Assembly: GCA_946886365.1 (NCBI GenBank)
Contig: CAMPIM010000124.1
Location: 1-9,228 of the forward strand
Source: an uncultured Novosphingobium sp.
GTDB lineage: Bacteria; Pseudomonadota; Alphaproteobacteria; Sphingomonadales; Sphingomonadaceae
Reading direction: 5' to 3'
Length of the DNA stretch: 9,228 nt
In this document: piece after piece, positions 6,312 to 9,228 of the stretch
Layout of the letters: each line of letters begins with the position of its first letter
How positions within the stretch are numbered: the stretch's first letter is position 1
Notes under the pieces: model-generated
What the model saw: only the letters and a program-made list of their open reading frames with translations
Told to the model about the DNA's origin: nothing
Database searches by the model: none
Made by a program: the position numbers and the translations under genes

Positions 6312-6332
6312 GCCTGACATACATCTCCGTTA

Positions 6333-8039
6333 ATGGAGAGCATCGAGACGGTCTGGAAAGACCATTATAATCATCCTTTCCCCTGGGATCAGTCCTTCCC
6401 TCCCATGTCGATGGTGGACATGGTCGTGGACAGCGCGACGGTCAATCCCGATGCCGTGATGATCGACTTCCTCGGCCGCAAGACGACCTATGGCGACATG
6501 CTCCATGTCATCCGCCGGGTCGCGAAGGGGCTTCAGGACCTGGGCGTGCGAAAAGGTGACCGGGTCGGCCTCTACCTTCCCAACGTCCCCCATTATGTCG
6601 CGGCCTATTATGGAGCGATGATGGCGGGTGCGACCGTCGTCAATTTCTCCCCCCTCTACACCGCCGCCGAGCTGGAACATCAGGTCGAGGACAGCGGCAC
6701 CAAGATTCTCTTCACCCTGTCGGCCAAAGCGTTGCTGCCCACCGCGCAGGAAGTGCTGGACAATAGCAGCCTCGAACGGCTGATCGTCGGCTGCATCGCA
6801 GAGGTGCTGCCTCCCGCCAAATCCGTCCTGTTCCGCCTCTTCAAGCGCAAGGAAACCGCGCCGGTCCCGCATGACCCGCGCATCACTAACTATGCCGACC
6901 TGCTACGCCACGGCGAAGACCCCGCGCCGGTCGCGATCGATCCGGTCAACGACGTCGCCCTGCTGCAATATACCGGCGGCACCACCGGCCGACCCAAGGG
7001 CGCGATGCTCACCCATCAGAATCTGACCGCCAATGCGCGTCAGATACGCCTCATCGATCCGCATCCCGAAGCCATCGACCGCATCCTCGCGGTCCTGCCC
7101 TTCTTCCACGTCTTCGCCAACACCTGCGTCCTCAACCGCACGGTGCTGAACGGCGGGGAGATGGTGATGCTGCCTCGCTTTGAAGCCGTGCAGGTGCTCG
7201 CCGCCATTCAGCGGACCAGCCCCACCTCGATGCCCGGCGTCCCGACCATGTTTCAGGCGCTGCTCGATCATCCGGCGACGCCGAACATCGATTTCTCCTC
7301 GCTACGCCTGTGCATTTCGGGCGGCGCGCCGCTGCCGCTGGAACTCAAGAAACGGTTCGAAGCCGTCACCGGCGCCAAGCTGTGCGAAGGCTATGGCCTT
7401 ACCGAAAGCAGCCCGGTCGTCTGCTCCAACCCCTATGAAGGACTGAACAAGCCCGGCACCGTGGGTCAACCCGTCCCGGGAACCCACGTAAAGCTCGTGG
7501 ATCGGGAGGACCCGACACGGCCGCCGCCCCCCGGAGAGCCCGGCGAACTGGTCTTTGCCGGCCCTCAGATCATGAAGGGCTATTGGCAGCGTCCCGACGC
7601 TGACAAGGAAGTCTTCGTCGATGGCTGGCTGCGCACCGGCGACGTCGGCCTGATCGACGCGGACGGCTATGTGAAGATCGTCGACCGCCTGAAGGACATG
7701 ATCGCGGTCGGCGGCTTCAAGGTTTTCCCCAGCCAGGTGGAAGAGGTGCTCTACCACCACCCCGACGTGAAGGAGGCGCTCGTGATCGGCATTCCCGACC
7801 CCTATCGCGGCGAGTCCCCCAAAGCGTTCGTCACGCTTCAGGAAGGCGCGAAGACAGATGGCGAGGCACTGAAGGCATGGCTTAACCCCCAACTCGGAAA
7901 GCATGAAAAAGTCTGCGAAGTCGAGGTCAGGTTGAACCTTCCCAAGACGCTGGTTGGCAAGCTGTCGCGCAAGGAACTGGTCGCCGAAGAACGTGCAAAG
8001 GCGCAAGGCGCAGCAGGGCAGGCTGGAACGGCCGCCTGA
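6333..8039 (+). CDS. fadD: Long-chain-fatty-acid--CoA ligase (AMP-forming)
   Basis: This 568-residue adenylate-forming enzyme activates a fatty acid with ATP and joins it to coenzyme A, feeding beta-oxidation or lipid synthesis. The AMP-binding P-loop YTGGTTGRPKG spans 213-223. YGLTESSP (354-361) is the adenine-binding A5 motif, and RTGDVG (434-439) carries the ATP-ribose Asp437. The hinge DRLKDMI is at 451-457, and PKTLVGKLSRKEL (537-549) holds the catalytic C-terminal Lys543. Length is normal for FadD; the last 15 residues are Ala/Gly-rich and probably disordered. I kept the ATG at 6333 because the N-terminal W-x2-HY pattern recurs in related FadD proteins. No Shine-Dalgarno is visible before it, and the next in-frame ATGs are at 6405 and 6411. 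The exact chain length of the substrate is not readable, so a related acyl-CoA synthetase is possible. msrA follows 42 bases later without a terminator. Confidence 0.93.
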   Translation: MESIETVWKDHYNHPFPWDQSFPPMSMVDMVVDSATVNPDAVMIDFLGRKTTYGDMLHVIRRVAKGLQDLGVRKGDRVGLYLPNVPHYVAAYYGAMMAGATVVNFSPLYTAAELEHQVEDSGTKILFTLSAKALLPTAQEVLDNSSLERLIVGCIAEVLPPAKSVLFRLFKRKETAPVPHDPRITNYADLLRHGEDPAPVAIDPVNDVALLQYTGGTTGRPKGAMLTHQNLTANARQIRLIDPHPEAIDRILAVLPFFHVFANTCVLNRTVLNGGEMVMLPRFEAVQVLAAIQRTSPTSMPGVPTMFQALLDHPATPNIDFSSLRLCISGGAPLPLELKKRFEAVTGAKLCEGYGLTESSPVVCSNPYEGLNKPGTVGQPVPGTHVKLVDREDPTRPPPPGEPGELVFAGPQIMKGYWQRPDADKEVFVDGWLRTGDVGLIDADGYVKIVDRLKDMIAVGGFKVFPSQVEEVLYHHPDVKEALVIGIPDPYRGESPKAFVTLQEGAKTDGEALKAWLNPQLGKHEKVCEVEVRLNLPKTLVGKLSRKELVAEERAKAQGAAGQAGTAA

Positions 8040-8046
8040 ACATAAC

Positions 8047-8074
8047 TATCTTGTGCCCCACACAGGATAAGGAA
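8047..8074 (+). promoter_or_regulatory. Hairpin abutting the msrA ribosome-binding site
   Basis: TATCTTGTG (8047-8055) and CACAGGATA (8061-8069) form a 9-bp stem with one U-G pair and a CCCCA loop. Its 3' arm shares its last base with the Shine-Dalgarno AAGGAA (8069-8074), which lies 7 bases before the msrA ATG. Position suggests translational control or an operator, which is inference. Confidence 0.4.
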
Positions 8075-8081
8075 CAGGCGA

Positions 8082-8615
8082 ATGGCCGAAGAAATCGCGA
8101 CGCTGGCAGGTGGCTGCTTCTGGTGCACCGAGGCGGTGTACCAAAATCTGAAGGGCGTCCGGTCGGTCGAAAGCGGCTATCTCGGTGGTCAGTTGCCCAA
8201 TCCCAGCTATGAGCAAGTCTGCTCCGGCGCGACCGGCCATGCCGAAGCGATCCGCATCGCCTTTGACCCGGAAGTCATTTCCTATGGCGACTTGCTCGAC
8301 ATCTTTTTCGCGACGCATGATCCGACGACGCTTAATCGGCAGGGCAACGACATCGGCACCCAATATCGCTCCGCCATCTTCCCCCATTCGCCGGAGCAGG
8401 AAGCGGAAGCCAAAGCCGCCATCGCCCGCGCGCAACCGAATCATGGCAACCCGATCGTCACCACGATCGAACCGAACGCCCCCTGGTATCCCGCCGAGGA
8501 TTACCACCAGAAATATTGGGACCGCGTCGGCGACCGCAACCCCTATTGCATGGCGGTCATTCCGCCCAAACTCGCCAAGCTGCGCAAGGGATTTGCGGAA
8601 CGGATCGAGGGCTGA
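8082..8615 (+). CDS. msrA: Peptide-methionine (S)-S-oxide reductase MsrA
   Basis: MsrA reduces methionine-S-sulfoxide in proteins and free methionine, repairing oxidative damage with thioredoxin as reductant. At 177 residues it is of normal length for the short cytoplasmic form. The GGCFWC motif (10-15) contains the catalytic Cys12. TGHAEAI (51-57) supplies the conserved Glu55, and the [12 protein letters not shown] block (89-100) completes the active site. The C-terminal EDYHQKYW (139-146) and NPYC (153-156) follow; Cys156 is the likely resolving cysteine. No signal peptide is present. AAGGAA (8069-8074) sets the start. It lies 42 bases after fadD with no terminator between, so co-transcription is likely. 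A palindromic element begins 16 bases after its stop. Confidence 0.96.
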   Translation: MAEEIATLAGGCFWCTEAVYQNLKGVRSVESGYLGGQLPNPSYEQVCSGATGHAEAIRIAFDPEVISYGDLLDIFFATHDPTTLNRQGNDIGTQYRSAIFPHSPEQEAEAKAAIARAQPNHGNPIVTTIEPNAPWYPAEDYHQKYWDRVGDRNPYCMAVIPPKLAKLRKGFAERIEG

Positions 8616-8631
8616 AAGCCGAAGATATAAG

Positions 8632-8684
8632 CCCCTCCCTTTCAAGTTCAAACGAGGCACGTGACTCGTTTGAAGGGGAAGGGG
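8632..8684. repeat. Intergenic palindrome downstream of msrA
   Basis: TTCAAACGAG (8647-8656) and CTCGTTTGAA (8665-8674) form a perfect 10-bp stem; the 8-base centre contains the palindrome CACGTG. Outside the stem, a pyrimidine run (8632-8643) can partly pair with GGGGAAGGGG (8675-8684). No T-run follows, so it is not a typical terminator. It resembles REP-like elements after sphingomonad genes and may protect the msrA mRNA end. The remaining bases to 8824 hold no gene I can support. Confidence 0.6.
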
Positions 8685-8824
8685 TGGGTAGCGAGCGTCA
8701 GCGAGCCTCAACCTCAGCCTCTCCGGCCTCGCCCACTCGACCAAAATGAACCCCACCCATACCGCTTAGGCTAAGGTTAATCCTATCCATGCCAAGCACG
8801 GCCGCAGTTCACAGGGGAATATCA

Positions 8825-9091
8825 ATGCGCCCATTCGCGACAATTGCCGCCGCCGGAATAATGCTGATCCTCCCGGGCTGCATCGCAAAGACGGCGCTCG
8901 ACGTCGCCACCCTGCCGGTCCGCGCCGGATCGCAGGCCGCAGATTGGGCTACCACCAGCCAGGAAGAATCCGACCGCAACTACGGCCGCCGCATGCGCAA
9001 GCAGGAGGCCAGGGAAGCGCGCGACCGCAAGAAAGCCGAAGAACAGCGCCGCCGCGAATGCAAACGCGCTGGCTATCGGGACTGTGATTGA
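8825..9091 (+). CDS. Small putative lipoprotein, function unknown
   Basis: I do not recognise a named family for this 88-residue protein. It starts MRPFATIAAAGIMLILPGC: a short positive end, a hydrophobic stretch and the lipobox LPGC (16-19), so signal peptidase II should cleave before Cys19 and leave a lipid-anchored protein of about 70 residues. After a short segment with AKTALDVATLPVRAG (21-35) comes a region (about 47-88) dominated by Arg, Lys and Glu, probably a long charged helix, with Cys79 and Cys87 near the end. I chose the ATG at 8825, which has AGGGGA (8813-8818) at 6 bases and gives a clean signal peptide; the frame continues up to an ATG at 8789 with no such support. I vaguely recall similar short lipoproteins in other sphingomonads. 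No partner gene is adjacent. Confidence 0.75.
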   Translation: MRPFATIAAAGIMLILPGCIAKTALDVATLPVRAGSQAADWATTSQEESDRNYGRRMRKQEAREARDRKKAEEQRRRECKRAGYRDCD

Positions 9092-9181
9092 GGACGGTTC
9101 GACGTTCCGCTGACGTTTTATGACCAAATCTAGAGTGTGATCGTCTACACGGAAGTATCCACACTAAGGCCCTTTTTCCGT

Positions 9182-9203
9182 CACCCCGGACTTGATCCGG
9201 GTG
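9182..9203. repeat. Short intergenic palindrome near the right edge
   Basis: CCCGGA (9185-9190) and TCCGGG (9196-9201) pair around the loop CTTGA. The motif ACCCCGGACTTGATCCGGG is a common dispersed intergenic palindrome in alphaproteobacterial genomes as I recall. Here the outer part of the 3' arm reads GTG where perfect symmetry would need GGTG. The rest of 9092-9228 holds nothing I can call. Confidence 0.5.
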
Positions 9204-9228
9204 TGGATTCACATTCGAAGTGCAACGG

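Noticed and set aside
5507..6343. Minus-strand open frame of 278 codons opposite trcR
   Set aside because: It covers the whole trcR frame in antisense and runs through the agt terminator; trcR has the family signature and a proper ribosome-binding site.
7302..8006. Minus-strand open frame of 234 codons opposite the 3' part of fadD
   Set aside because: Antisense to the conserved FadD motifs A5-A10; no family features of its own.
8046..8756. Minus-strand open frame of 236 codons covering msrA
   Set aside because: MsrA on the plus strand is certain, and the antisense product crosses the intergenic palindrome.
1..9228. tRNA, CRISPR array, insertion sequence or prophage
   Set aside because: No cloverleaf, regularly spaced repeats, transposase, integrase or phage gene was seen on either strand.

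Overview
The window looks like a chromosomal stretch of an alphaproteobacterium, most likely a member of the Sphingomonadales (Sphingobium/Sphingomonas type). This rests on the high G+C content, two small families largely confined to Alphaproteobacteria (DUF1192 and DUF1013/TrcR), the character of the ClpA and FadD proteins, and G/C-rich intergenic palindromes of the kind common in sphingomonads. The assignment comes from reading the proteins, not from a database search. All genes look intact except clpA, which runs off the left edge. I see no tRNA, rRNA, CRISPR, insertion sequence or phage gene.

Layout. Bases 1-2149 read leftward: clpA (AAA+ unfoldase of the ClpAP protease, first 598 codons), preceded by a short DUF1192 gene. 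From 2251 everything reads rightward. First comes a PIG3-type NAD(P)H:quinone oxidoreductase. Next is a 326-bp gap with a nested palindrome and a possible Pho-box promoter. Then come a calcineurin-like phosphoesterase and a family-4 glycosyltransferase that overlap by one base, followed by a strong intrinsic terminator. After it lie the DUF1013/TrcR-type cell-cycle regulator, an acyl-CoA ligase (fadD), methionine sulfoxide reductase A (msrA), and a small lipoprotein gene flanked by two further palindromic elements.

Most interesting content. The phosphoesterase would usually be annotated by default as an LpxH-like UDP-2,3-diacylglucosamine diphosphatase. Its sequence and its tight coupling to a GT4 enzyme instead fit the PlcP-Agt pair known from Sinorhizobium and marine heterotrophic bacteria. 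In that system PlcP removes the phosphate-containing head group of membrane phospholipids to give diacylglycerol. Agt then glycosylates the diacylglycerol, so the cell replaces phospholipid with glycolipid when phosphate is scarce. A direct repeat with 11-bp period upstream (3492-3513) resembles a PhoB site and would fit such control, but it is a weak match.

The other genes are housekeeping: protein quality control (ClpA), redox and oxidative-damage repair (quinone oxidoreductase, MsrA), fatty-acid activation (FadD) and cell-cycle transcription (TrcR). Several leaders carry hairpins placed to affect expression: next to the clpA and msrA ribosome-binding sites, in front of fadD, and an intrinsic terminator that ends only 17 bases before the trcR start codon.
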